From: Micavibrio_C sp965231165
GTDB taxonomy: Bacteria; Pseudomonadota; Alphaproteobacteria; Micavibrionales; Micavibrionaceae
Direction: 5' to 3'
Assembly (NCBI GenBank): GCA_965231165.1
Contig: OZ246421.1
Location: 1 to 64,000, forward strand
Length of the DNA: 64,000 nucleotides
The position numbers were made by a program, and so were the translations under genes. Below are positions 52,162 through 60,389 of the stretch, piece after piece. The notes beneath the pieces are model-generated. The model was not told the origin of the DNA, searched no databases, and saw nothing but the letters and a program-made list of their open reading frames with translations. Position 1 is the stretch's first letter. Each line of letters opens with the position of its first letter.

Positions 52162-52298
52162 GCGCTGATATGTTCAATCTAAAATTGTTTTACTGATAAG
52201 AGTTTGTTTATTGTATGTTCTATCTGTCAAGCCCCCTGTTTTTCAAAAGCACGGGGGCTTTTTGTTTTTGCGTTTGATGAAGAAGGATAAATATCGCC
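52162..52298. promoter_or_regulatory. Conserved divergent intergenic region, module copy 2
   Basis: Matches 23949-24089 along much of its length: GCGCTGATATGTTCAATC with CTAAAATTGTTTT, then TATGTTC and the CAAGCCCCCTGT hairpin start. The loop of the hairpin and the A/T tract differ. Confidence 0.7.
52229..52267 (+). terminator. Terminator-like hairpin in the muramidase leader, copy 2
   Basis: AAGCCCCC (52229-52236) pairs with GGGGGCTT (52253-52260), then TTTTTG. It ends 32 bases before the start codon at 52299. The stem is identical in sequence to copy 1, while the loop (TGTTTTTCAAAAGCAC) differs. Confidence 0.75.
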
Positions 52299-53207
52299 AT
52301 GCCGCTGATACCCGTTTTCCCCGACCGTTCGCTAAACCGGCTTTTGACCAGGGATCGTCCGGCTGATGCCGATGATGTTCTGGACGTCAAAAATTTCCTG
52401 CGTACCAGCGGCCATTACGCTGAACCCGCCTATGGCATGACACGTTACCCGGATCAGGGCTTGTTTACGGCGATCAGCGATTACCAGCGCGAGCACGGAT
52501 TACAGGTTGATGGCGTGATGAAGCCGGATGGCGAAACACAACAGACGATGCGGGGGGAGATGGGGCGTAAATTTCAGACGCCAGATGTCTTGGAAATAAA
52601 GAAAGATTTTTTTGATAATGACAAATTGAAAGGGAGAAGAGAGCTTTTCGCCAATTATGGCCTCAGCCCTATCAAGGACATGACGCAGCGGCGTTTCGAT
52701 ACCTATATGACGACTTATGATATGGAGGGTGGTGATCGCTCCGATGGCGACACGGTGAGCGGCATTCAGGCACCCACGCTTGCGTTCATGAACAGCCGCC
52801 AGAAACTGGGCTTGAAGAAGAACGCAAAACCGGCGGATTTGACGCCGCTTGAAAAAGCACGTGTGCTGGAGGCCTATGCTGATTACAGCTTTGAACGGGT
52901 TGGCGGGCGCAAGGCGCTTGATGACATGCCGGATGATATGGCCGCGAAAGCGGTGTTCGATACGGTCGTGCGCCACGGGCCGGAAGGCGGTTCGCTGGTG
53001 TTGCGCAAGGCCCTGAATGCCGTGCGTATTGAAGAGGAAGAAGCTTTAAGCGAAGGGGCTGGCCGCATCGGTCCGCAAACAGCAGAGCGATTCAAGGCTG
53101 TTATCGGCGATAAAGGACGTCGTGCAGCGTTTTATCAGGCGTTGGCCGCCGAACGCCTCAAGCAATTTCCTGCTGAGACGATGCGGTTTGAATATTTCAG
53201 GGATTGA
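52299..53207 (+). CDS. GH108-like muramidase with N-terminal peptidoglycan-binding domain, copy 2
   Basis: 302 residues. It is collinear with the protein at 24090: PG_binding-like start (GLFTAISDYQREHGLQVDG), the catalytic-type motif YDMEGGDRSDGDT, the helical core EKARVLEAYADYSFERVGG, the VFDTVVRHGPEGGSLVLRK end and a matching C-terminal FEYFRD. GAAGAAGG precedes the ATG. Like copy 1 it lacks a signal peptide. Identity is high outside a variable middle segment (about residues 85-125). The duplication includes the divergent secreted protein gene, so the module moved as a unit. Confidence 0.74.
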   Translation: MPLIPVFPDRSLNRLLTRDRPADADDVLDVKNFLRTSGHYAEPAYGMTRYPDQGLFTAISDYQREHGLQVDGVMKPDGETQQTMRGEMGRKFQTPDVLEIKKDFFDNDKLKGRRELFANYGLSPIKDMTQRRFDTYMTTYDMEGGDRSDGDTVSGIQAPTLAFMNSRQKLGLKKNAKPADLTPLEKARVLEAYADYSFERVGGRKALDDMPDDMAAKAVFDTVVRHGPEGGSLVLRKALNAVRIEEEEALSEGAGRIGPQTAERFKAVIGDKGRRAAFYQALAAERLKQFPAETMRFEYFRD

Positions 53208-53223
53208 AGACAGGAGATGTTTT

Positions 53224-53313
53224 GTCATTGCGAGCGTAGTGAAGCAATCCAGCGGACTCAAATGCGGACCGTTTCTGGATTGCCTTGTCGGCCTTTGGCC
53301 TCCGCGCAATGAC
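53224..53313. repeat. Dispersed palindromic repeat (TCATTGCGAG type)
   Basis: GTCATTGCGAGCG followed by GAAGCAATCCAG, mirrored by CTGGATTGCC and CGCGCAATGAC at the far end. This is a common alphaproteobacterial intergenic palindrome. It lies between the muramidase copy 2 and the TetR gene, two convergent genes. Confidence 0.85.
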
Positions 53314-53327
53314 GATTGAGAGAAAGC

Positions 53328-53963
53328 CTACGCCTTCAGCGTATTCACGACCTGTTCCGGGTAGTGGCCGGTGAAGCGTTCGTCGAGGGCTTCGGCGTTG
53401 GTCATCAGGCGGTAGAAGATGGGACCGAGCATCTGGTCGATGGCCATTTCGGTATCAAGGTGCTGATTGAACAGGCCTTCGGCTTTACCGATTTGCAGAT
53501 GGTTGCGCAAATTGTTGACGCGTTCATCGAGGAAGCTTTCGTTCAACAGGCGCAATGCTTCTGGTTCGGCCTGCGCTTCGGCGATGATGTTGGCGACGAT
53601 GCGACCGTTCTGGCCGCGCAGCTGGCGGATCAGTTTTTCCAGCTGCACTTTCAGCGCGTCATCGGCGGTCGGCGTGGTCGGCAGGATGTTCTGCAGGCCG
53701 GGCTGGGCGAGGAACGCTTCCATCACCAGTGCGGCCTTGTGCGGCCACCAGCGGTAAATCGTGGTCTTGCCGACACCGGCGCGTTTGGCCACGGCTTCGA
53801 TGGAGATGTCGCGCAGCGGTGTGTGCATCAGCATTTTGCGGGTGGCGTCGAGGATGGCTTCGCGTGATTTGTCGGAACGGGGGCGGCCAGGGCGCTTTTC
53901 CGGATTGCGGTTGTCTTCGGGATTGGTTTGAACAACGCTCATCAATGCGGATTCAGCAGCCAT
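53328..53963 (-). CDS. TetR-family transcriptional regulator
   Basis: 211 residues from the ATG at 53963 (AGAGG upstream). The N-terminal helix-turn-helix spans REAILDATRKMLMHTPLRDI and VAKRAGVGKTTIYRWWPHKA. The C-terminal ligand-binding part is of the TetR_C_11-like group (ERVNNLRNHLQIGKAEG). No obvious target gene is adjacent; the region upstream lacks a gene for about 380 bases. It acts most likely as a repressor with a small-molecule effector. Confidence 0.92.
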   Translation of the reverse strand: MAAESALMSVVQTNPEDNRNPEKRPGRPRSDKSREAILDATRKMLMHTPLRDISIEAVAKRAGVGKTTIYRWWPHKAALVMEAFLAQPGLQNILPTTPTADDALKVQLEKLIRQLRGQNGRIVANIIAEAQAEPEALRLLNESFLDERVNNLRNHLQIGKAEGLFNQHLDTEMAIDQMLGPIFYRLMTNAEALDERFTGHYPEQVVNTLKA

Positions 53964-54099
53964 ATTTCGTACCTCTTGCAATATAGATTTTTCGTATTGG
54001 CGTTGCGGCATATTTGTCCACAACGGAACGTGTCGTTTTAGCCTCGCGTTTACAGAAGAGCAAGAAAAAAGGGTGACTTATCCCTCCCCCTTATATTAC

Positions 54100-54335
54100 G
54101 AATCACTTATACTTCACTCTATTGTGTGTTCAGACGTGTCCGGTCAAAAGCCGGGCATCACAATAAAAAGCCTTAAGGCGAGATGAACCAGGGAGGTTCG
54201 ATGTCTGGGAGCACACAAGCGGCATAGGGGCTCGTGCGATGTCATTTGGCATCTGGCGGGCCTTTTGTGCTTGATGGGCTCACGCTCAAAAATTATGCCG
54301 GAATCCGATAAGGGTTCCGGCATGGTTTTTTTAGC
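54100..54335 (+). ncRNA. Candidate structured noncoding RNA
   Basis: No protein gene fits the 377 bases between TetR (53963) and the gene ending at 54341. The plus strand shows several stems: CCGG-TCAAAAG-CCGG near 54140, the palindrome GCCTTAAGGC, GAACC-AGGGA-GGTTC at 54185-54199, and GCACACAAG with CTTTTGTGC (54211-54219 with 54262-54270, one mismatch), ending in a strong terminator at 54293. GCCGGGCAT near 54151 could also pair with part of the terminator. I cannot name a family; it may be an sRNA or a riboswitch-like leader without its gene. Confidence 0.3.
54293..54331. terminator. Intrinsic terminator at the end of the candidate RNA
   Basis: ATGCCGGAA and TTCCGGCAT form a perfect stem, followed by GGTTTTTTT. 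It could also end the minus-strand gene at 54341, whose stop is just beyond. Confidence 0.88.
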
Positions 54336-54340
54336 GGGAT

Positions 54341-54733
54341 TCAAGTTCTGGGTGTTGGCGAAAATAATTTACTGAAGAAGCTGCGTGATTCCCATTCTTT
54401 CCAGATCAGGTCACGTTTGATGTGTTGCTGCGCGGCTTTGTATTCGTATTGAGGCAGCATATCTGTATTCCCACGGGCGTCTTCAAACGGGCGGGAGGGA
54501 TCGTAAACGCTTGTGATATTGAGGGTGTCGTCACTCTCCCGGTACAGTGTAAACAGATCTGACACCAGGTCTTTACGGCTGACGGCTGCTGTCTCATGGT
54601 AAATCTGGGACATGAAATCGGGTGTGCCATAGGTATGCGTGATCAGAAAATCCTTGCCTTCGTCGCGGGCGTGATCGAAAGCGTTGCGGATATTATCCTT
54701 TGTCAGTTTATGCACCAGCCATATCTCAGCCAT
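54341..54733 (-). CDS. Hypothetical protein, 130 aa
   Basis: 130 residues from the ATG at 54733 (AAGGG upstream), soluble, without signal or known motif. Distinctive stretches are WLVHKLTKDNIRNAFDHARD and LITHTYGTPDFMSQIYHET, and a C-terminal LIWKEWESRSFFSKLF. It is alone between two terminator or promoter regions. Function unknown. Confidence 0.6.
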   Translation of the reverse strand: MAEIWLVHKLTKDNIRNAFDHARDEGKDFLITHTYGTPDFMSQIYHETAAVSRKDLVSDLFTLYRESDDTLNITSVYDPSRPFEDARGNTDMLPQYEYKAAQQHIKRDLIWKEWESRSFFSKLFSPTPRT

Positions 54734-54883
54734 TTTCAAAACCCTTCAATACCGGACGCCTGAAGCGGCGAGTTTTATCGTTATGGGGCGGGGTTTAACA
54801 TGGCCTTGCTGCGCCGCGCAAGTTTTTATGGCAATTTTTAAGGTGATTTGACAGGGGGTGCCAATATTTGACATAATTTCACC

Positions 54884-55969
54884 ATGTTGAGCAAAAAGAC
54901 AGGCGCTTATGCGTATGCTGGATTGCCTGCGGGGGCGGATGCGCAGTCCGTCTATTTCCCGGATGCGGTTGTTGCGCCTTTTGCAGCGGAAGCCGCCGGG
55001 ATTAAGCCTGCCGGAGGGCTGGGCGATTTGGGCGATGCCGCCACGCGCCGCTTTTCACTGGCGGAAAGTAAAGCGCTGGTGATTGAGGCGATGACAGCAT
55101 TCGATCCGCGACTGGGACAGAAGGCTGCAGAGATTCTAAAAACCGCCCATTACAGCGGGGGCGATGCCGACCTGCAGGTTGAAGCAGAATACAGGGCGCT
55201 GGCCTATGACGATTCATACCCGCATGATGGCGGTGATAATCCATACCTCGCCGCAGATCATAAACTGAACGTGCCTGAAGGTGCGCGTTGGGATATCAGG
55301 CCAGTGCCTGCCGGTCAATGCCAACTGATGCGCTGCCTGCCCGCGGAAAGCCCGCAACAGGAATATGATATGGGCGGTGCGGGCAAATTTTATGATCCTG
55401 CCAACCCGCACAAACAAGCCGTCATCGAATATCAGTTCGACGGCACCATTGATGCGGTGGTGCATATGGCGCATGAAATGGGGCATGCGATTGCCGATGA
55501 TTACCAGCGCGAAGCGGGGCATAGCTATCGCGATAACCCGCAGCATATGCAGGAAACGCAGGCCTATCTGACCCAACATATTCTTTACGATCATCTCCGG
55601 CGTCATCCGGATAGAACGATTGCGCAGGCAGTCGATCAGCATTTCACCGTGACCATGGCGGGCAGTTTGCGTGACATGTCCGATAATGAACGCCTGCATG
55701 TCAGGCCGATGGGTTTGCTGACGGCGCTGGGGATCGTCGATCACCTGAAGGAACAAGACCTACGCACCAAACAGCGCACATCCGAGACCTTGCTGGGGCG
55801 GCAGGGACCGAAGGGCATCAATGAAGTGCTGGCAACGGCGGGCATCGAGCGTGCGGGCGATATGGAGAAACTGGCGCGTACGGCAATCAGGCATGCGACA
55901 GAGCCATTGCAGGCGCATCATGCCATGCCTGCTCCGGCAGCTAAGCAGTTTTTATTGACAGGGGGATAA
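54884..55969 (+). CDS. Zinc metallopeptidase of the M3-like HExxH type
   Basis: 361 residues. The zinc motif is HMAHEMGHAIADDY with His197, Glu198 and His201; a conserved Glu224 in QHMQETQAYL is the likely third ligand, as in the M3 clan. The segment SLAESKALVIEAMTAFDP before it also resembles the M3 catalytic-domain lead-in. It is much shorter than M3 enzymes (361 against about 690) and lacks their N-terminal helical lid. No signal peptide. It is followed by a tiny lipoprotein gene. Substrate unknown; a role as a secreted or injected enzyme is a guess. Confidence 0.7.
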   Translation: MLSKKTGAYAYAGLPAGADAQSVYFPDAVVAPFAAEAAGIKPAGGLGDLGDAATRRFSLAESKALVIEAMTAFDPRLGQKAAEILKTAHYSGGDADLQVEAEYRALAYDDSYPHDGGDNPYLAADHKLNVPEGARWDIRPVPAGQCQLMRCLPAESPQQEYDMGGAGKFYDPANPHKQAVIEYQFDGTIDAVVHMAHEMGHAIADDYQREAGHSYRDNPQHMQETQAYLTQHILYDHLRRHPDRTIAQAVDQHFTVTMAGSLRDMSDNERLHVRPMGLLTALGIVDHLKEQDLRTKQRTSETLLGRQGPKGINEVLATAGIERAGDMEKLARTAIRHATEPLQAHHAMPAPAAKQFLLTGG

Positions 55970-56013
55970 AGGGTATGTATTTTCCAGAATGTTAATTTTG
56001 GAGGGCTATTGTC

Positions 56014-56187
56014 ATGACATTATTTAAAAAACAACTTGCAGTTTCTGCATTGCTAGGATTGTTCGGTGGCTGTGCTGGTAGTGAGATTACAAAACATCTA
56101 AGTGCGCCAGCGTTGGATAAAGACTCGTGTGCTGCGGTTTCGCAAGCGGCCACCCGGCAGCCAGTGCCGACGCTGAAGGTTCTCTAA
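56014..56187 (+). CDS. Small lipoprotein, 57 aa
   Basis: A short gene starting MTLFKKQLAVSALLGLF, with GGAGGG eight bases before the ATG and a clear lipobox (LFGGC, Cys20). The mature peptide of only 38 residues contains one further Cys (KDSCAAVSQAA). Such minimal lipoproteins are often entericidin-like or structural. It lies 44 bases after the metallopeptidase gene, so they may be co-transcribed. A strong terminator follows. Confidence 0.65.
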   Translation: MTLFKKQLAVSALLGLFGGCAGSEITKHLSAPALDKDSCAAVSQAATRQPVPTLKVL

Positions 56188-56210
56188 GAGCATTCAAGAA
56201 ACAGGATAAA

Positions 56211-56241
56211 GAAAAACCCCTCTTTACGAGGGGTTTTTCTT
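56211..56241 (+). terminator. Intrinsic terminator after the small lipoprotein gene
   Basis: AAAAACCCCTC (56212-56222) and GAGGGGTTTTT (56228-56238) form a perfect stem around TTTAC. It faces the end of the convergent lpoA-like gene and may serve both. Confidence 0.92.
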
Positions 56242-56254
56242 TAATCTCGTCATA

Positions 56255-57703
56255 TCAATATGACGATCTTACAAACGAACGCGGCGCGGGATCTACGACG
56301 TTCATGCTGCCGTTTTTGACCTCGATGATGGCCAGACCGCGTTCGGCCATGCCGTCGGGGCGGAAGCGGAAGATACCGTCGATTCCGGCGAAGCCGTTGG
56401 GGTTGATAATGGCGCTGCGGTCATAGGACGGCATGCCGTCTCCGGTTTTTGCCAGCACGACAGCCAGAGATGTGGCGTCATAGGCCAGTGTCGAAAGGCG
56501 CGGCGGGGCGACGCCATAAGCATCGAAATAACGGCGTTCGAAGGCCTTGCGCAAGGCCGGGTCGGAAGCGGCGAACCACGCGCCGTCCATGCTTTTTTGC
56601 GTGGCGAGGCTTGCGTCATCCCACAGTCCTGTACCCAGACGGCGCACGGTTTGCGGGTCGAGTTCATAGAAGGAAAGAGAGTCGGCGAGGGAAATGGCTT
56701 CGCTGCCGCCTATGGGCATGAAAATCGCATCGAACGGGGCGGGCATATTTTGTCCGGCCTTGATCGCCGCGCTGCGGGCCGCGCCGTTGGTGAAGGCTTC
56801 GATTTTTTCCGAGGCGGCCGCGCTGCCCGGCGTGACGCGCAGGATGCTGGCGGGGGGCAAGCCGTTGCGGCTGGCATTTACGCCCCACGCCGATACCACG
56901 ACGTTGCCGTATTCTGTTTCCGGCGCGATGATGCCGATGCGCTGCAGGCGCTGGCTGGCGGCGTATTGCGCGATGCGTTCGACTTGGGTAAACGGCAGGA
57001 AGCCCATGACGAAGAGATTATTCTGCGCCAGAGTCCAGTCGGTCGAGAAGGTGATGACGTTGATATTGCTTTGCTGGGCGATGGGGGCCACAGCGCGGGC
57101 TTCGGGGGCGAAGATGGGCCCGAGGATCAGTTGCGCGCCATCGGCAATGGCCAGTTGCGCGGCGGTGCGGGCGCCATCGGCGGTGCCTTTGGTGTCCTGC
57201 GGGACCAGTTCGATCCGGTCATATTCCATGTCGAACAAGGCCAACTGGGCGGCTTGTAACATCGCCTGACCCAGTTCGGCATTCTTGCCGCTCATCGGCA
57301 CCAGCAGCGCGACCTTGATCGACGGGCGCGGGGCTTCGTTTATGACGGGCGCAGTTTGTGCCGCATAATCGCCAGCCGGATAGGTGGTGACAGCGGATTG
57401 TTCGTAAGGGGCCGGTTGCGTGGCCGGAATATTACCGCCTGTGCTGTAGGCCCATTCATCGGCCTGTGCGGTTTGTACCGTCTGGGTTTGCGGGGTTTGC
57501 GTGTTGACGCCGCGCGGGTCGGCGATGATCTCGCGGGTCAGGGCTTCACGGGTCAGCGGGCTGGGTGCGGTGCTGGCCGGGGCTTCGGCGGTGGTTTGGC
57601 TCTGGCTGCCTGACCAGGGGTTGTAGCCGCTGTTGCTGACGCAAGCGGCCAGCGTCACAATAACGAAAAGGGAAAACAGGCTGTGCAGGATTTTTTTCAT
57701 CAT
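56255..57703 (-). CDS. lpoA: LpoA-like (LppC family) penicillin-binding protein activator
   Basis: 482 residues. Lipoprotein signal with lipobox TLAAC. After a Thr/Pro/Gln-rich linker (about residues 25-125) comes a periplasmic-binding-protein-like domain: KVALLVPMSGKNAELGQAML at its start, then DTKGTADGARTAAQLAIADG and LILGPIFAPEARAVAPIAQQ. It activates PBP1A peptidoglycan synthesis in E. coli; here it lacks the N-terminal TPR domain, as in most alphaproteobacteria. It is divergent from rsmI, the same neighbours as in E. coli (yraL-yraM). Two ATG codons in a row begin the frame. Confidence 0.88.
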   Translation of the reverse strand: MMKKILHSLFSLFVIVTLAACVSNSGYNPWSGSQSQTTAEAPASTAPSPLTREALTREIIADPRGVNTQTPQTQTVQTAQADEWAYSTGGNIPATQPAPYEQSAVTTYPAGDYAAQTAPVINEAPRPSIKVALLVPMSGKNAELGQAMLQAAQLALFDMEYDRIELVPQDTKGTADGARTAAQLAIADGAQLILGPIFAPEARAVAPIAQQSNINVITFSTDWTLAQNNLFVMGFLPFTQVERIAQYAASQRLQRIGIIAPETEYGNVVVSAWGVNASRNGLPPASILRVTPGSAAASEKIEAFTNGAARSAAIKAGQNMPAPFDAIFMPIGGSEAISLADSLSFYELDPQTVRRLGTGLWDDASLATQKSMDGAWFAASDPALRKAFERRYFDAYGVAPPRLSTLAYDATSLAVVLAKTGDGMPSYDRSAIINPNGFAGIDGIFRFRPDGMAERGLAIIEVKNGSMNVVDPAPRSFVRSSY

Positions 57704-57741
57704 GTCTTGTTTGTTAGCATAATGGGCCTTATGCAGGAAGG

Positions 57742-58605
57742 ATGAAAACGCTCGTTCCTGTATCCCTGACCCCCGGTCTTTACCTTGTCGCGACGCCGAT
57801 CGGGAATTTACGTGACATAACGCTGCGCGCGCTGGAGGTGCTGGCGGCGGTCGATGCCGTGGCCTGCGAGGATACGCGGATGACGGGCAAATTGCTGGAT
57901 GCGCACGGGATCAAGGCGCCGAAGCTGATTATCTATAACGACCACAGCGCCGATCATGCACGCCAGGGTATTCTCGACATGCTGGCACAGGGCAAGCGTG
58001 TGGCCTTGGTCAGCGATGCGGGTACGCCGCTGATTTCCGATCCGGGATACAAGCTGGTGCGCGATGCGCAGGATTTAGGCCTGAACGTCACGGCGCTGCC
58101 GGGGGCGAATGCGGTGCTGACGGCATTGCAATTATCAGGACAGCCGACGGACAAATTTTCTTTCCTCGGTTTCCTGCCCGCGAAGGAAAAAGCGCGGCAG
58201 GACGTTTTGAAGGAATGGCGTGATGTGCCGGGGACGCTGGTGACGTATGAAAGCGGGCCGCGCCTGATCGAGTCGCTGGCTGATATGGCCATGGTGCTGG
58301 GTGGTGATCGTCCGGCGGCGGTGACACGAGAGCTAACGAAAATGTATGAGGAAGTGCGCCGCGATACGCTGGCTAATCTCGTGAAGCATTATCAGCAGGC
58401 GGGGGAACCGAAGGGCGAAATCGTCATCGTGATCGGGCCGGGGGCCAAGCGTGAATTCACGGAAGACGATATCAACGCCCGGCTTGTGGAACTGCTCCAA
58501 GACCTGTCGGTGCGCGATGCCGCCGGGCAGGTGGCGGATGAAATGGGGATTGCCCGCAAACAAGCCTATGAATTTGCCATAAAATTGCAAAAAGCCGAAA
58601 AATAG
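57742..58605 (+). CDS. rsmI: 16S rRNA (cytidine(1402)-2'-O)-methyltransferase
   Basis: 287 residues. The tetrapyrrole-methylase fold is clear: LYLVATPIGNLRDITLRALE, CEDTRMTGKLL, VALVSDAGTPLISDPGYKLV and LPGANAVLTAL. It methylates C1402 of 16S rRNA at the ribose. The ATG has AGGAAGG directly upstream, with almost no spacer, so the true ribosome binding may be weak or the start slightly different. It lies divergent from lpoA and upstream of yraN and dolP. Confidence 0.95.
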   Translation: MKTLVPVSLTPGLYLVATPIGNLRDITLRALEVLAAVDAVACEDTRMTGKLLDAHGIKAPKLIIYNDHSADHARQGILDMLAQGKRVALVSDAGTPLISDPGYKLVRDAQDLGLNVTALPGANAVLTALQLSGQPTDKFSFLGFLPAKEKARQDVLKEWRDVPGTLVTYESGPRLIESLADMAMVLGGDRPAAVTRELTKMYEEVRRDTLANLVKHYQQAGEPKGEIVIVIGPGAKREFTEDDINARLVELLQDLSVRDAAGQVADEMGIARKQAYEFAIKLQKAEK

Positions 58606-58638
58606 GGTAAATTCGTAGGGTTATTTTAAAGGCTCGGG

Positions 58639-59331
58639 ATGGCTATGGGTTCGCACAAACGTGAAATTAACCAGATACTTGATCGCGGGGCGCTGGCGTT
58701 GGAAAAAGCCTTTCGCCCGGGCAAGGCCGTTCATGTCGGCATCGACTGGCAGCGGACCTATTGCGACCCGACTTTTCCGCTTTATCAATGCGGCGGTCTG
58801 CAACTGACACAAAGGGTTCTGAGCGCGCTTGCGCGTATGAATGACACGGTGCGTGAATTGCGCCCGCTGATTCCGACTTGCTGGATATCTCACGATGTTG
58901 CAGTGAACCGGGACATGATTGCTGATGACAGTCTGATTGTGGGTTTGTCGCGAGATGAGGTGCGCCGGACACTGAAAGAATTGCACGAGGAAGGTGGGCG
59001 TTTGTGCGGCGATGTGCGCCCCGAGGACCGCGTTTTCGTCAAGAAAGACTTTAATGCTTATAGCAGCGAAGATTTTCTAGGCTATCTCAAAGAAAAGAAC
59101 AGTTTCGTGCATCTGTTGTCCGGACTGGTGCGGACGCATTGCGTCAAGGAGACGGAACATAATGGTGCGGACCGCGGCTATAGCGTTTTTGTCATGGAAG
59201 ATCTGACGGTGGATGCGCTGGGCGCTTATGACGATACCCGGCTCCATCTTTTTAAACAGACCAACCGTCACGGCTCGCACTGTGTCCGTTCCGAGGACGT
59301 CAAAGCCATCGCGGCGAAATACCAGCCGTGA
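58639..59331 (+). CDS. Isochorismatase-like cysteine hydrolase
   Basis: 230 residues. The three catalytic residues of the isochorismatase-like family appear in order: Asp in VHVGIDWQRTYCD, Lys in RVFVKKDFNAYSS, and Cys in GLVRTHCVKET. Relatives hydrolyse nicotinamide, ureidoacrylate or similar amides. The substrate is unknown. It is inserted in the rsmI-yraN-dolP neighbourhood, where E. coli has diaA between yraN and dolP, and overlaps yraN by 4 bases, so it is part of that operon here. Confidence 0.82.
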   Translation: MAMGSHKREINQILDRGALALEKAFRPGKAVHVGIDWQRTYCDPTFPLYQCGGLQLTQRVLSALARMNDTVRELRPLIPTCWISHDVAVNRDMIADDSLIVGLSRDEVRRTLKELHEEGGRLCGDVRPEDRVFVKKDFNAYSSEDFLGYLKEKNSFVHLLSGLVRTHCVKETEHNGADRGYSVFVMEDLTVDALGAYDDTRLHLFKQTNRHGSHCVRSEDVKAIAAKYQP

Positions 59332-59690
59332 CAGCAGTGCGCGGTACTTACCAGAATGGATTGCGGGCGGAGCTGATCGCGGAGATTATTCTGCGGCTCA
59401 AAGGTTACCGGATCATTGCGCGCCGTTATAAAACCCCGATGGGAGAAATTGATATCGTGGCGCGGCGGGGTAAACAGGTGGCGTTTGTCGAGGTGAAATT
59501 CCGCCGCTCGATGCCGGAGGCGCTGGAAAGCCTGACGCCCGCGATGAAAAACCGGATTGTGAACGCTGCCCGCCATTTTATCGCCGCATATCCTGTTTAT
59601 GGTGATTATGGCATGCGCTTTGACCTGTTTGCGCTGACGGGGCCTTTCTCGTTCCGGCATCTGGACAATGCGTGGCAGGCTCATACATAA
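59328..59690 (+). CDS. yraN: UPF0102 family protein YraN
   Basis: 120 residues of the YraN/UPF0102 family, related to Holliday-junction-type endonucleases: AELIAEIILRLKGYRIIARR, then the PD-(D/E)xK-like core GEIDIVARRGKQVAFVEVKF. Its exact role is unknown. The frame starts at GTG 59328 (overlap GTGA with the gene before it). In E. coli it lies between lpoA and diaA. Confidence 0.92.
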   Translation: MTAVRGTYQNGLRAELIAEIILRLKGYRIIARRYKTPMGEIDIVARRGKQVAFVEVKFRRSMPEALESLTPAMKNRIVNAARHFIAAYPVYGDYGMRFDLFALTGPFSFRHLDNAWQAHT

Positions 59691-59740
59691 TAGCTTTACC
59701 TACCTGTTTTTCCCTTATCCGCTTTTTCCGGTATCCCGCC

Positions 59741-60370
59741 ATGAACATCAAAAAAACGATCCTTCTTGCTTCCCTTGTGATTCCGATGATGCAGCTTTCG
59801 GCTTGCGGCGCTTTGGGGCTGGCGGCAGGCGCAGGGGCGGCTGTCGGCATCGCTTCCCAGCAAGAGGGCGGCGTCAGTTCTGCGGCCAGCGATGTGCGCA
59901 TCAAGGCGCTGATCGCGGATAAATGGTTTAAATATAAGGTTGATACGTTCTCCAAACTCAGCACCACCGTTAATCAGGGGCGTGTGCTGATTACGGGCGT
60001 CGTGCAGAATCCCGATGACCGTGTCGAGGCCGTGCGTCTGGCGTGGCAGGTTGACGGCGTGAAGCAGGTGATCAACGAAATTCGCGTGGCCGATGGCGAG
60101 GGCGTACCCGGTTTTGTCCGCGATACATGGATTTCAACGCGTCTGCGCACGGCGCTGACGCTGGACAAGAATGTCGGCGCGATCAATTACACCATCGATA
60201 CGGTGCAGGGTACTGTTTACCTGATGGGCGTCGCCCGCAATCAGGCCGAACTTGACCGCGTAATCGAAATCGCGCGCGGCATTTCGAACGTCAAGCAGGT
60301 GGTGAGCTACGTCAAGCCGATTGGCGAAGCGGTGCAGGGGCAAAGTAACGGCGCGTGGCTGCAACCCTAA
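59741..60370 (+). CDS. dolP: BON-domain lipoprotein (DolP/YraP-like)
   Basis: 209 residues from the ATG at 59741. Lipobox QLSAC, then two BON domains: the first (about residues 48-115) around ALIADKWFKYKVDTFSKLST and VNQGRVLITGVVQN, the second (about 125-195) around RTALTLDKNVGAINYTIDTV and GTVYLMGVARN. DolP localises to the outer membrane and septum and supports barrier function. The conserved order lpoA / rsmI / yraN / dolP supports the assignment. Confidence 0.9.
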   Translation: MNIKKTILLASLVIPMMQLSACGALGLAAGAGAAVGIASQQEGGVSSAASDVRIKALIADKWFKYKVDTFSKLSTTVNQGRVLITGVVQNPDDRVEAVRLAWQVDGVKQVINEIRVADGEGVPGFVRDTWISTRLRTALTLDKNVGAINYTIDTVQGTVYLMGVARNQAELDRVIEIARGISNVKQVVSYVKPIGEAVQGQSNGAWLQP

Positions 60371-60389
60371 AGGGGCTTCCGCTATACAT

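Noticed and set aside
54150..54270. SRP RNA, 6S RNA or tmRNA in the gap after TetR
   Set aside because: The conserved GGAAG/AGCA element of SRP RNA and the tmRNA start are absent, and the 6S bubble pattern could not be confirmed, so only a generic RNA candidate is reported.
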